DNA from: RFXV01 sp038150465
GTDB taxonomy: Bacteria; Bacteroidota; Bacteroidia; Flavobacteriales; Schleiferiaceae
DNA: 64,000 bases
Assembly: GCA_038150465.1 (NCBI GenBank)
Contig: JAYOTP010000007.1
Span: 1-64,000 of the forward strand
Reading direction: 5' to 3'
A model generated the notes under the pieces. That model did not search any database and was not told the DNA's origin. It saw only the letters and a list, made by a program, of their open reading frames with translations. Positions 24,128 through 33,492 of this stretch are shown in pieces (position 1 is the stretch's first letter; the number at the start of each line of letters is the position of its first letter). A program made the translations under genes and the position numbers.

Positions 24128-26725
24128 TTATTTGATAAAGATAACCAAGCCCGGCTTCAGGTCCTTATCCTTCAGATCCGGATTCATCTTCTTGAGTTTC
24201 TTCTTATCCAAACCGAGTTTCTTGGCGATCTCCCCGAAGGAGCGCTCGCGCTCAACCCGATAGTGACTGGCGTCGTATTCATCGTAATCGCCATTCACTG
24301 TGATCTTCAACTCCAGGCCTTCAAAAGGTCGAACACCGCGCAGACCACCGTTCAGTTCCTTTAGCTGACGCACATTGATGCCGTACATCTTGGCCACCTT
24401 GCCAAAGCTTTCCCGCTTGTCTGCCACCGTATGGAATTCACCCTGCGGACGCTCCTCTTCCTTCGCCTCGTCGCCGCCCTTCTCGGAGGATCCACCCTCT
24501 TCTGCCACAGGCTGATTGGGCACATAGTCGTCCCGCAGCACTTTGAAGTCCGTCCTTCTGTTGATCTGGTTGCCGATCTCTTGTTCTTCAGACGAACGGC
24601 TCTTGATGAATCTTTCGGTGAGTACCGATCCGGCCTTGAAGGTCCCGGCTCCAAACCCTTTGTATGCATCAGTCACTGTGAATGGCTCTGCTTCGCCTTT
24701 ACCCACAGCCACCAATCGATCCGATGCAATGCCTTTGGAGATCAGGTAGCGTACGCAGGTGTCTGCACGATTCTGTGAAAGCGTACGGTTCTTTTCGTCG
24801 GTGTCCCGGTAGTCCGTGTGGGAGCGCAATTCGATGACGATGTTCGGATTGTCGTTCAGGATGGCCACCACGGTATCCAGGGCCACCATGGACTCTGGAC
24901 GCAGGTCCCATTTGGCCAGATCGAAGAGCACATTGGGAAGAACGATCGGCACCTCGATGTGGTCCATTCCCTTGTTCAAGGTCATTCTGTGCAAAAAGAC
25001 GTTCTCCTCTTTCAGGAATTCAAATGAATCAAATGGAACGCCTACGGTCGAAGCCGCGGCTTGTGCATTCAGATACTGCTTCTTCTCAAAGCTCAAAGTG
25101 TAGGTGGTATTTTCCTTCAAATTGTCCGAAGAGAAAACAAAGTCTCCGAAACCATCGGAGTTTTCGATGATGCTGCTTCCATCACTTCCGTTGAGCCGAA
25201 TGGTCACCTGTGGAATGGGCTGTCCGTCCTTGGTATCGGTCACGGTACCTGTGATCTCAAAGAGCATGGGCACCTCGTAAATGCCGTAGATATCGTCTGA
25301 GCCCATGCCTTCCTTGGGCCGGTTGGAAGTGATGTATCCGCGGTGTGCGCCACCCGGTTCGAGCACGATGCCAAAATCATCGGCCGGCGTGTTGATCGGA
25401 TACCTCATGTTCTCCACCTCACCTTTGGGCATTCCATTCTCATCCAGGGCTACACGGAAAATATCCAATCCGCCCATGCCCATGTGCCCATCTGAGGCGA
25501 AGTACAAGTAACCGTCGTCGTGTACGAAGGGAAAGAGCTCACTCTCTGCAGTGTTGACCAGGGGTCCGAGATTGGTGGGCTTCTTCCACTCCTTCTTGCG
25601 GCGGTCATAGCTGGTCATCCAGAGGTCTTTGCTGCCCTCTACAGAATTTTCAATGTCGCCTGCGAAATAGAGGATCTTATCGTCCGGGGAAAGGGACGGA
25701 TGGCCCACGGAATGCGAACTGTCATCCGAAAGAACCACCACTTCAGGCTCATCCCAGGTCTGTCCGCGCTGACGGGTCACGTAGATGGCACAACCCAGTG
25801 TATGGTAGCGCTTGTTCTCACAGCGCGTGAAGTACAGATCCTTGAAGCGGGAATCGAAGCACATGGTGCCCTCGTGGTCCTTGCTGTTGATGATCTCTGA
25901 AAGCGGAACTGGGGTGGAGTAGTTCACTTCTTCCACTTCCTTCTGCTGCTTCCCTCTTCTGCGGCTTCTTCCTTTCTTTTTGTCCTTCCGCTCAGATTTG
26001 GTCATCCACAGATCCATGTATCCCTGACCTGTCCAGCCATCTTCGGCTTTACCTGTTCCTCCTTCTCTTGAGGAGACCAGATAGAGCATCCCGTCATACT
26101 GTGGGCGGTCGTGGTGCGAATGACTCAGTCCCTTTTGGTTATGGCTCCTGGAACGTTCTGCATAGATCGGTGTCATGTCACGATCGCGTGAATTCAGATC
26201 CTTTCGATTGGTCACGATGTAGCGGCTTGGATTTTCTATCCAATCTGTTGCCGTCCGACACATTTGAATGCCCCATTCGGCGCGTACATCGCCCGGATTC
26301 GATCGCTTCAACTCCTCATATTCGGCCAGCGCATCTTCATACTCGCCCTGAGAGGCCATCATCTCCGCATACCAATAGTGTGCATCGTCACCGTATTCGA
26401 GCTTGACCGCCCGCTTATACTGCGCCTGCGCCTGCTTGTAGAGGCTCACATGACGGTAACTTTCACCGAGCATGAAGGCGATCTCCGCCTTCTTTTTGCG
26501 CCCTTTCTCCTTGCCAAAGGCTTCCTTCAATGCTTCAATGGCAAAGCTGTATTCTTTGGCTCGGAAGTATTCCATGGCCTTCTCCGTGGCCTTGTGGATC
26601 TTTTCTTCTTTGGTTTCTGGCTCTTCAGAGACCTGCTTTTCCTGGGCCATCAAAGCCTGTGACCCCAGACAGATACACATCAGAACGACAAGGCTCCCCA
26701 GCGAAAATCTTTTGTTCACGACCAT
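24128..26725 (-). CDS. OmpA-family protein with TPR, PD40 propeller and two LysM modules
   Basis: 865 residues from the ATG at 26725; the signal peptide (VVNKRFSLGSLVVLMCICLG) decides this over the start 13 codons upstream. In order: TPR region (about 40-160, with ALKEAFGKEKGRKKKAEIAF), WD40/PD40-like propeller (about 200-485, with GHPSLSPDDKILYFAGD), a carboxypeptidase-regulatory fold (about 490-580), an OmpA C-terminal domain (about 600-735, with IELRSHTDYRDTDEKNRTLS and RADTCVRYLISKGI), and two LysM-like modules at the end (about 765-865, VADKRESFGKVAKMYGINV and VERERSFGEIAKKLGLDKK). It should sit in the outer membrane or periplasm and grip peptidoglycan twice over. A TPR-PD40-OmpA layout is common in Bacteroidota (including PorE of the type IX system); the double LysM tail is the uncommon part. 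Confidence 0.88.
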   Translation of the reverse strand: MVVNKRFSLGSLVVLMCICLGSQALMAQEKQVSEEPETKEEKIHKATEKAMEYFRAKEYSFAIEALKEAFGKEKGRKKKAEIAFMLGESYRHVSLYKQAQAQYKRAVKLEYGDDAHYWYAEMMASQGEYEDALAEYEELKRSNPGDVRAEWGIQMCRTATDWIENPSRYIVTNRKDLNSRDRDMTPIYAERSRSHNQKGLSHSHHDRPQYDGMLYLVSSREGGTGKAEDGWTGQGYMDLWMTKSERKDKKKGRSRRRGKQQKEVEEVNYSTPVPLSEIINSKDHEGTMCFDSRFKDLYFTRCENKRYHTLGCAIYVTRQRGQTWDEPEVVVLSDDSSHSVGHPSLSPDDKILYFAGDIENSVEGSKDLWMTSYDRRKKEWKKPTNLGPLVNTAESELFPFVHDDGYLYFASDGHMGMGGLDIFRVALDENGMPKGEVENMRYPINTPADDFGIVLEPGGAHRGYITSNRPKEGMGSDDIYGIYEVPMLFEITGTVTDTKDGQPIPQVTIRLNGSDGSSIIENSDGFGDFVFSSDNLKENTTYTLSFEKKQYLNAQAAASTVGVPFDSFEFLKEENVFLHRMTLNKGMDHIEVPIVLPNVLFDLAKWDLRPESMVALDTVVAILNDNPNIVIELRSHTDYRDTDEKNRTLSQNRADTCVRYLISKGIASDRLVAVGKGEAEPFTVTDAYKGFGAGTFKAGSVLTERFIKSRSSEEQEIGNQINRRTDFKVLRDDYVPNQPVAEEGGSSEKGGDEAKEEERPQGEFHTVADKRESFGKVAKMYGINVRQLKELNGGLRGVRPFEGLELKITVNGDYDEYDASHYRVERERSFGEIAKKLGLDKKKLKKMNPDLKDKDLKPGLVIFIK

Positions 26726-26809
26726 GCTCAATGCTTGAATTCGGTAATGTGCTAAAATATGCAATTAGCCCCAAGCGACGATAAGCAAGGAAATGCGGCA
26801 AAACAGAGC

Positions 26810-26836
26810 AAAAAAAACCCGGACAGTGCCGGGTTT
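26810..26836 (-). terminator. Terminator of glnN
   Basis: On the minus strand AACCCGG and CCGGGTT form a 7-bp stem with a 6-base loop, followed by at least seven T. It lies 24 bp after the glnN stop. Confidence 0.92.
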
Positions 26837-26859
26837 TGAACGTTCGATAATTCAGGAGA

Positions 26860-29052
26860 TCAACGCAAGGAAAGCATCTCGCGATACTTGGGAAGTGTCC
26901 AGACCTCGTCATCGATCAGCAGCTCCAGCTTATCGGAGTGCACACGGATCTTTTCGAAATAAGGAAGTACTTCTTCGCAGTACATGATGGAGCGCTTGCG
27001 AACATCGTCCACTGCATTGGCCCGCTTGCGCGCCTCGATCATCTCCTCTTTCAGTGTGATGATCTCCGATGTGCGCTCGGCGATCTCCTGCACCATATTC
27101 CTTGGAACCTTGGTGAGCTTCTTGAATTCCTTGTCGCCAAAGACCTCGTGCATGCCTTGAATGTTCTGCATCAACAGGGTCTGGTAACGAAGCGCTGTGG
27201 GCACCAGGTGGTTTCCGGAGATATCACCCAATACGCGCGATTCGATCTGGATCTTCAACTGGTAATTCTCCAACATGATCTCGTGGCGGGCCTCGATCTC
27301 CGTCCGGTTCATGACGCCCAGGTCTTCAAAGAGCTCAATGGCATCTTTGGAAACAAAGAAATCCAGCGCATGTGGCGTGGTGCGCACATTGCTCAGACCT
27401 CTTTTCTCGGCTTCTTTTTCCCAATCGCCACTGTATCCGTCGCCCTCAAAGCGGATGCTCTTGGAGCTCTTGATGTATTCCTTGAGGACATTGAAGATGG
27501 CATCATCCTTCTTCAGACCTTTTTTGTCGATCAGTGCATCGACTTCGGATTTGAAGTCCTTCAGCTGCTGGGCAACGATGGCATTGAGAATGGTCATCGG
27601 AGCAGCACAGTTGGCAGCGGAACCCACTGCGCGCAACTCGAACTTATTTCCGGTGAAAGCGAAGGGAGACGTCCTGTTGCGGTCGGTATTGTCGAGGAGG
27701 ATCTCGGGGATCTTCCCAACAACATTGAGCTTGAGCTCTGTTTTCTTCTCCGCACTCAGCTTTCCGCTTTCGATCTTCTCAAGTTCATCGAGGACAGCGG
27801 AGAGCTGAGAACCAATGAAGACAGAGATGATGGCTGGCGGCGCCTCGTTGGCACCAAGTCGATGGTCGTTCCCTGCCGAAGCAATGATGGAACGAAGCAG
27901 ATCGGCATGACGGTGCACAGCCTTGATGGTGTTGATAAAGAAGGTCAGGAACTGCAAGTTGCCCATCGGATTCTTTCCCGGGCTGAGCAGATTCACACCA
28001 GTGTCCGTAGCCAGGGACCAGTTGTTGTGCTTTCCGCTGCCGTTCACTCCTGCGAATGGCTTCTCATGCAGCAGACAACGCAGTCCGTGTCGGCGGGCCA
28101 CTTTTTCCACCACATCCATGATCAGACTGTTGTGGTCCACCGCTAAGTTGGCCTCTTCGAAGATCGGCGCCATCTCGTACTGACCAGGAGCCACCTCGTT
28201 GTGGCGCGTTTTGATCGGAATACCCAGCCGGTGGGCTTCGTATTCAAACTCCTGCATGAAACGCATTACCCGCTCTGGAATGGTTCCGAAGTAATGGTCA
28301 TCGAGCTGTTGGCCTTTGGCCGGACTGTGACCCAACAGGGTCCTGCCCGTCTGCTGCAGGTCGGGGCGGGCCTTGAAAAGCGCGTTGTCCACAAGGAAGT
28401 ACTCCTGCTCCCAGCCCAAAGTGGATGTGACCTTATTGACGTTCTTGTCAAAGTATTTACAGACATCCGTAGCTGCCTGATCCACCACCTGAAGTGCTCT
28501 GAGCAGAGGTGTTTTGTAGTCCAGCGCCTCCCCTGTATAGGCCACGAAAATGGTTGGAATGCACAGGGTCGTACCCATGATGAAGGCGGGCGAAGTCGGA
28601 TCCCATGCGGTGTATCCGCGGGCCTCGAAAGTGTTTCGGATCCCTCCGTTCGGGAATGATGAGGCGTCCGGTTCCTGCTGAACCAGCAAACTGCCATCGA
28701 ACTTCTCCATGGCTTGCCCGTCGAATGTGGGCTCGAAAAAGCTATCGTGTTTTTCAGCAGTAGCGCCCGTAAGCGGCTGGAACCAGTGTGTATAATGCGT
28801 CGCACCCTTATTGAGCGCCCAGGCCTTCATTCCGGAGGCGATCTGATCGGCCATGCTTCGGTCGATCTTCTTGCCCAATTCCATGGCCGCCACAACGCTT
28901 TTGTAGGCCTCATTGCCCAGATAATCTCTCATGGCCTTTCGGTTGAAGACCATTTCGCCGAAATAAGAGGGAATACCTCCGTCTGGAATATTCAACTCCA
29001 CAGGAGGTCTTTGGGTCGCTGTTTCAAGACTTTGAAAACGATGATTCGCCAT
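26860..29052 (-). CDS. glnN: Glutamine synthetase type III
   Basis: 730 residues, the length of GSIII rather than GSI (about 470). It makes glutamine from glutamate and ammonia with ATP. The family block NGSGKHNNWSLATDTGVNL (about 337-355) and the segments WEQEYFLVD (about 214), TRHNEVAPGQYEMAPIFEE (about 279) and NRTSPFAFTGNKFELRAVGS (about 459) mark the active site. The start ATG at 29052 gives MANHRFQSLETATQRPP, as in relatives. It has its own promoter and terminator, so it is a single-gene unit. Confidence 0.97.
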   Translation of the reverse strand: MANHRFQSLETATQRPPVELNIPDGGIPSYFGEMVFNRKAMRDYLGNEAYKSVVAAMELGKKIDRSMADQIASGMKAWALNKGATHYTHWFQPLTGATAEKHDSFFEPTFDGQAMEKFDGSLLVQQEPDASSFPNGGIRNTFEARGYTAWDPTSPAFIMGTTLCIPTIFVAYTGEALDYKTPLLRALQVVDQAATDVCKYFDKNVNKVTSTLGWEQEYFLVDNALFKARPDLQQTGRTLLGHSPAKGQQLDDHYFGTIPERVMRFMQEFEYEAHRLGIPIKTRHNEVAPGQYEMAPIFEEANLAVDHNSLIMDVVEKVARRHGLRCLLHEKPFAGVNGSGKHNNWSLATDTGVNLLSPGKNPMGNLQFLTFFINTIKAVHRHADLLRSIIASAGNDHRLGANEAPPAIISVFIGSQLSAVLDELEKIESGKLSAEKKTELKLNVVGKIPEILLDNTDRNRTSPFAFTGNKFELRAVGSAANCAAPMTILNAIVAQQLKDFKSEVDALIDKKGLKKDDAIFNVLKEYIKSSKSIRFEGDGYSGDWEKEAEKRGLSNVRTTPHALDFFVSKDAIELFEDLGVMNRTEIEARHEIMLENYQLKIQIESRVLGDISGNHLVPTALRYQTLLMQNIQGMHEVFGDKEFKKLTKVPRNMVQEIAERTSEIITLKEEMIEARKRANAVDDVRKRSIMYCEEVLPYFEKIRVHSDKLELLIDDEVWTLPKYREMLSLR

Positions 29053-29068
29053 GACGTGAAAATTTTGG

Positions 29069-29076
29069 CAAATCTA
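29069..29076 (-). promoter_or_regulatory. TAnnTTTG promoter box for glnN
   Basis: On the minus strand TAGATTTG (29076-29069) is an exact -7 match 16 bp before the glnN ATG. A TTG (CAA at 29100-29102 on the plus strand) lies 23 bp further up, close to the -33 position. Confidence 0.6.
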
Positions 29077-29104
29077 TGCAAGCAAAAGTGTTTCTCCGAC
29101 AATT

Positions 29105-29125
29105 ACCCCCTATTTTTTTAGGGGT
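29105..29125. other. Small inverted repeat between antiporter gene and glnN
   Basis: CCCCTA and TAGGGG flank a run of T. The repeat follows the antiporter stop directly but has no T tail on that strand, so it is at most a weak terminator. Confidence 0.35.
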
Positions 29126-29126
29126 C

Positions 29127-30065
29127 TTATCGAAGGATTATGAACATGTATACAAGGTACCCGGCAAAAAGAGCACCCCCTTTCCATGAATTGAAAGAAA
29201 ACACGGGCCGCAGGGCCATCAGAATCAATATGGACAAAGTCATTGCGATCATATAGGGAAAGTCGAATGCCAATAAGTGCCCGGAAGATGGTTCGATAGG
29301 CGTAATGATGCTGCTGAACCCGATCACACTGCCAATATTGAAGATATTCGATCCAATTACATTCCCAAGGGCCATATCCCGCTGACCCCGCAGCGCAGAG
29401 ATCAAACTGGCAGATAATTCAGGCAGACTGGTGCCGATGGAAACCACGGTGAGCGAAATGATGCGCTCAGAAACACCCCAATGGGTGGCCAGTTCCACAC
29501 TGCCACGAACCAAAAATTCGGCTCCGTATTTCAGTCCAACGATGCCGATCAGGATCTGCATCACCCACCAGACCATAGAACGCGTGCCTGACCGCTCCGC
29601 CCTCTCCTGAGTCAGACGCTCCTGTACGGTGGAATAGTAGAGCAGACCGAGATAACAAAAGAGCAGAGAGGTCAGGATCACTCCATCCATCAGGGAGGTG
29701 CGTCCATCTTGCAAGAGCCCGTAATAAACGAGGGTAAGAAGCAAAAGTGCCGAGATGTCCCGATTGAAATGTTTGCGATTGACCTTTATCCTGAAGAACA
29801 TGGCGGTCAGCCCAAGGATCAGTCCGATATTGCTCAGGTTGGATCCGACCACATTGCCCACGGCAAGATCTGCATGCTCGTTGAGGGCGGCGTCCAAACT
29901 CACCACCAGTTCGGGTGCTGAAGTACTGAAGCTCACAATGGTCAGACCCACGATGATGGGCGGTATGCTCAGGTCAAGAGCGATCGACGAGGCGCCTCGC
30001 ACCAGGGCTTCACCGCCTACGAACAAGAGGGTCAATCCGACGAGGATGAAAAAAGTGTTCTCCAC
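29127..30065 (-). CDS. Calcium/sodium antiporter (CaCA family)
   Basis: 312 residues from a GTG at 30065. Two homologous halves each carry an alpha repeat: GNVVGSNLSNIGLILGLTA (about 70) and GNVIGSNIFNIGSVIGFSS (about 233), with SFSTSAPELVVSL and SIGTSLPELSASL before them. These acidic residues bind the ions. About ten membrane helices; inner membrane. It resembles E. coli YrbG. The start lies 4 bp after the tatA stop, so it is the last gene of ffh-folD-tatA. Confidence 0.92.
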   Translation of the reverse strand: MENTFFILVGLTLLFVGGEALVRGASSIALDLSIPPIIVGLTIVSFSTSAPELVVSLDAALNEHADLAVGNVVGSNLSNIGLILGLTAMFFRIKVNRKHFNRDISALLLLTLVYYGLLQDGRTSLMDGVILTSLLFCYLGLLYYSTVQERLTQERAERSGTRSMVWWVMQILIGIVGLKYGAEFLVRGSVELATHWGVSERIISLTVVSIGTSLPELSASLISALRGQRDMALGNVIGSNIFNIGSVIGFSSIITPIEPSSGHLLAFDFPYMIAMTLSILILMALRPVFSFNSWKGGALFAGYLVYMFIILR

Positions 30066-30069
30066 GCCT

Positions 30070-30360
30070 TCAGGAATTCATTGTTCTCTTGACCGCACCT
30101 TCCGCCTGCTCCATGACCTTTCGGGCTTCGTTCAATTCTTCCCTTGCCTGCTCGAGTTTTTCGTCCTCAAGGGGAACCGAATCCCTGATCTCTCTTTTCA
30201 CCTGTTCGGTCGCATGGCGCACTTCCCGAATGCCTTTGCCAAAGGAGCGGGCCATATCAGGAATGTTCTTCGAACCAAAAAAGAGCAAAATGACCAACAG
30301 AACAAAGAACAACTCTCCTCCCCCTATGGACATTGCCAATATGGACCCCACTGCGCTCAT
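30070..30360 (-). CDS. tatA: Twin-arginine translocase subunit TatA/TatE type
   Basis: 96 residues from ATG 30360, which overlaps the folD stop (ATGA). One N-terminal membrane helix (about 13-28, GGGELFFVLLVILLFFG), the hinge FGSKNIPDMARSFGKG typical of TatA/B proteins, then an amphipathic and charged helix (VRHATEQVKREIRD). It forms the channel part of the Tat pathway in the inner membrane. TatA versus TatB cannot be settled, but the short charged tail favours TatA. TatC is not in the window. Confidence 0.85.
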   Translation of the reverse strand: MSAVGSILAMSIGGGELFFVLLVILLFFGSKNIPDMARSFGKGIREVRHATEQVKREIRDSVPLEDEKLEQAREELNEARKVMEQAEGAVKRTMNS

Positions 30361-31238
30361 TTCTCCTGATGCCGGTAATATGCCTTCAAAGTATTCTGTA
30401 AAAGAGCTGTTCGGGTCATGGGTCCGACGCCACCGGGAACCGGGGTGATATAACTGCACTTCTGGGCCACGGCATCAAAGTCCACATCCCCGACCAAACG
30501 AAAACCGCTCTTTCGCGCAGGGTCTTCGATCCTGGAAATGCCCACATCGATCACCACCGCACCTTCTTTGACCATTTCCTCCCCGACGAAACATGGACGC
30601 CCCAGTGCGGCGATCAGAATATCGGCCTGCGCACAAATGCCTTTCAGGTCTTTGGTGCGGCTGTGGGTCTGAACGACCGTGCAATTGCCGGGCTGTGCAT
30701 TCTTTCCCATGAGCAAAGCCATGGGCATACCAACGATGGAGCTCCGCCCGATGACCACACAGAGTTTCCCTTCCGTATCGATCTGATGACGCTTCAACAA
30801 TTCCACGATGCCGGCGGGGGTGGCCGGAACGAATCCCTGGAGCCCCAAGGCCATTTTTCCCACGTTTTCCGGATGGAAGCCATCGACATCCTTGTCTGCA
30901 CGGATCGACTCTAAAATGCGCTGATCGTTCATGTGCGAAGGCAAGGGCAACTGAACGATAAATCCGTCGACTCCCGCGTCTTCATTGAGCCGCTCAACGG
31001 TGTTCAACAGTTCAGCCTCAGAAATATCTTCAGAGAGATGGAGCACTTCGGAGTCAAATCCAACCTCTGTGCAGTCCTTTTCCTTGGCACCGACATAGGT
31101 CTGACTTGGGCCATCACTGCCCACCAGCACCGCCACCAACTTGGGTGGACGCTGTCCTTTGGAAATGAGCTGACCTACTTCCTCTCGTATTTCGTTCCTG
31201 ATCGTGCCCGCCAGGGCTTTTCCGTCGAGTAGCTGCAT
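30357..31238 (-). CDS. folD: Methylenetetrahydrofolate dehydrogenase/cyclohydrolase
   Basis: 293 residues. FolD interconverts 5,10-methylene-, methenyl- and 10-formyl-tetrahydrofolate. Motifs are DGFIVQLPLPSHMN (about 92), KDVDGFHPENVG (about 117), VVIGRSSIVGMPMALLM (about 161) for NADP, and ITPVPGGVGPMTRTALL (about 268). The start overlaps the ffh stop by one base. The folate link with thyA and folA, 1.5 kb away, is notable. Confidence 0.97.
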   Translation of the reverse strand: MQLLDGKALAGTIRNEIREEVGQLISKGQRPPKLVAVLVGSDGPSQTYVGAKEKDCTEVGFDSEVLHLSEDISEAELLNTVERLNEDAGVDGFIVQLPLPSHMNDQRILESIRADKDVDGFHPENVGKMALGLQGFVPATPAGIVELLKRHQIDTEGKLCVVIGRSSIVGMPMALLMGKNAQPGNCTVVQTHSRTKDLKGICAQADILIAALGRPCFVGEEMVKEGAVVIDVGISRIEDPARKSGFRLVGDVDFDAVAQKCSYITPVPGGVGPMTRTALLQNTLKAYYRHQEK

Positions 31239-32569
31239 CAGCGTCTTCTTCTCATCATTGCCTGCGCCATCCCTCGTCCGCCTGCAGACTGCATGCTTCG
31301 CATCATTTTACTCATATCCTGAAACTGCTTGAGTAAGCGATTCACCTCTTCTATTTGCGTGCCTGATCCGATCGCTATCCGCTTCTTTCGGCTTCCACGG
31401 ATCAGCGAGGGATTGGAACGTTCTTCGGGGGTCATGGACTGGATCATCGCCTCTACTCCCTTGAATGCATCATCATCGATGTCCACTCCCTTCAGGGCCT
31501 TACCCATTCCTGGAACCATGCCCAGCAGGTCCTTGACATTGCCCATCTTCTTGATCTGCTGCAGCTGCTGAAGAAAATCATCGAATCCAAATCGATTCTG
31601 AGCGATCTTCTTTTGCACTTTCCGGGCCTGCTCCTCATCGAATTGCTCCTGCGCCTTCTCCACAAGGGACACCACATCGCCCATGCCCAGGATGCGATCG
31701 GCCATCCGATCGGGATGGAAGACATCGAGCGCATCCACCTTTTCGCCCGTACCGATGAACTTGATGGGCTTGTCCACAACAGAGCGAATGGTCAAGGCGG
31801 CGCCTCCTCGGGTATCTCCGTCGAGCTTGGTCAGGACCACACCATCGTAATTCAGGACATCGTGAAAGGCGCGTGCTGTATTCACGGCATCCTGACCCGT
31901 CATCGAATCCACCACGAACAGGGTTTCATTTGGCTGGATGGCCTTGTGGACCCGGCCGATCTCATCCATCATCTCCTGATCCACAGCCAGTCGTCCGGCC
32001 GTATCGACGATGACATTGCTGAATCCCTGTGCGCGTGCATGCTGTACGGCCTGGGAAGCGATGTCCACAGGATCTGGATTGCCCAGCTGACTGAAGACTT
32101 CCACACCCACCTGTTCTCCAAGCACCTTGAGCTGATCGATGGCCGCTGGTCGGTATACATCGCAAGCCACCAACAGAGGACGCTTTCCTTTCTTCCGTTT
32201 CAGATAGGACGCCAGTTTGCCACTGAAGGTGGTCTTTCCCGAACCCTGAAGACCAGCGATCAGGATGATGTTGGGCTTGCCTTCGAGGCTGAGTTCCTCG
32301 GCATTCCCACCCATCAGGTCGGCCATTTCATCGCGGGTGACCTTGACCATGACCTGCCCGGGCTTCAAACTCGTCAGCACCTCCTGTCCGATCGCCTTTT
32401 CCTTGACGCGAGCAACGAACTCCTTGGCCACTTTGTAACTGACATCGGCCTCGACCAATGCCCTGCGAACTTCTTTTAAAGATTCAGCCACATTGATCTC
32501 GGTGATCCGATCCCGCCCTTTGAGCGAGTGGAAGGCCTTTTCGAGCTTTTCACTAAGATTTTCGAACAT
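31238..32569 (-). CDS. ffh: Signal recognition particle protein Ffh
   Basis: 443 residues. Ffh binds signal sequences on the ribosome and delivers them to FtsY. The N domain is followed by the GTPase (GLQGSGKTTFSGKLA at about 109, VDTAGRL at about 189, TKLDGDTRGGAAL at about 247), and the C-terminal M domain is methionine-rich (MSKMMRSMQSAGGRGMAQAMM at the end). It is first in the ffh-folD-tatA-antiporter run. No SRP RNA was recognised nearby. Confidence 0.97.
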   Translation of the reverse strand: MFENLSEKLEKAFHSLKGRDRITEINVAESLKEVRRALVEADVSYKVAKEFVARVKEKAIGQEVLTSLKPGQVMVKVTRDEMADLMGGNAEELSLEGKPNIILIAGLQGSGKTTFSGKLASYLKRKKGKRPLLVACDVYRPAAIDQLKVLGEQVGVEVFSQLGNPDPVDIASQAVQHARAQGFSNVIVDTAGRLAVDQEMMDEIGRVHKAIQPNETLFVVDSMTGQDAVNTARAFHDVLNYDGVVLTKLDGDTRGGAALTIRSVVDKPIKFIGTGEKVDALDVFHPDRMADRILGMGDVVSLVEKAQEQFDEEQARKVQKKIAQNRFGFDDFLQQLQQIKKMGNVKDLLGMVPGMGKALKGVDIDDDAFKGVEAMIQSMTPEERSNPSLIRGSRKKRIAIGSGTQIEEVNRLLKQFQDMSKMMRSMQSAGGRGMAQAMMRRRR

Positions 32570-32684
32570 TTATCGGCAACTGAATTTGAACCGACGAATT
32601 TAATGCACCTCTCAATACAGAATGATGTGAATTATCCGTTCAAATCCGTTGGCCTGAAAGGCGTTTTTCAAGACGGAAGCAGAA

Positions 32685-32692
32685 TACATTTG
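32685..32692 (+). promoter_or_regulatory. TAnnTTTG promoter box for thyA
   Basis: TACATTTG, an exact -7 match, ends only 5 bp before the thyA ATG, so the thyA-folA mRNA is predicted to have almost no leader. Confidence 0.6.
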
Positions 32693-32697
32693 ATTCC

Positions 32698-33492
32698 ATG
32701 CAGGCGTATCACGATCTCTTGAGAAAGGTCCTAGACGAAGGCGTACTGAAAAGCGACCGAACGGGGACCGGGACGCGTTCCATTTTTGGTCATCAGATGC
32801 GTTTTGACCTCAGTGCTGGATTTCCATTGGTCACCACAAAGAAGCTTCACCTGAAGTCCATTGTGCATGAACTTCTGTGGTTTCTCAAAGGTTCGACCAA
32901 CATTGCCTATTTGAAGGAAAATGGTGTACGCATCTGGGATGAATGGGCGGATGAGCAAGGAGAGCTCGGACCCGTGTATGGCTACCAGTGGCGAAGCTGG
33001 CCAAAACCCGATGGCGGACAGGTGGACCAGATCGCTCAGTTGACCGAAGGCCTGAAAAACAATCCAGACTCCCGTAGACACATCGTCAGTGCATGGAATG
33101 TAGGACAGGTGGAAGATATGGCGCTGCCGCCCTGCCATCTGCTCTTTCAGTTCTATGTAGCCAGCAACCGATTGAGTTGTCAGCTCTATCAACGCAGCGC
33201 TGATCTCTTCCTGGGCGTTCCGTTCAATATCGCGTCCTACGCCCTGCTCACCCATATGGTCGCGCAAAGCTGCGGACTTCAGGTCGGGGATTTCGTCCAC
33301 ACTTTTGGGGATGCACACATCTACAACAACCACCTGGAGCAGGTGGAATTACAACTGTCCAGGGAGCACAGACCGCTGCCCGTTCTGGAACTCGACCCCA
33401 ACATTCATGATCTGTTTGAATTCAGATTCGAGCATATTCGGATCGTTGGCTATGATCCACATCCATCGATCAAGGCGGAAGTAGCGGTATGA
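32698..33492 (+). CDS. thyA: Thymidylate synthase
   Basis: 264 residues, the same length as E. coli ThyA. It makes dTMP from dUMP with methylene-tetrahydrofolate. The catalytic cysteine is in ALPPCHLLFQFYV (about residue 146); RTGTGTRSIFGHQMRFDL (about 22), the folate site ELLWFLKGSTNIAYL and QRSADLFLGVPFNIASYA (about 165) are all present. The stop overlaps the folA start by 4 bp, the usual thyA-folA operon, which pairs dihydrofolate production with its reduction. Confidence 0.98.
   Translation: MQAYHDLLRKVLDEGVLKSDRTGTGTRSIFGHQMRFDLSAGFPLVTTKKLHLKSIVHELLWFLKGSTNIAYLKENGVRIWDEWADEQGELGPVYGYQWRSWPKPDGGQVDQIAQLTEGLKNNPDSRRHIVSAWNVGQVEDMALPPCHLLFQFYVASNRLSCQLYQRSADLFLGVPFNIASYALLTHMVAQSCGLQVGDFVHTFGDAHIYNNHLEQVELQLSREHRPLPVLELDPNIHDLFEFRFEHIRIVGYDPHPSIKAEVAV

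Noticed and set aside
26938..28146. 402-residue plus-strand open frame
   Set aside because: Antisense shadow of glnN, a full-length recognised enzyme.
32570..32697. SRP RNA or other small RNA beside ffh
   Set aside because: No conserved SRP Alu or GGAA-type helix could be drawn in the 128 bp; only the thyA promoter box is convincing.
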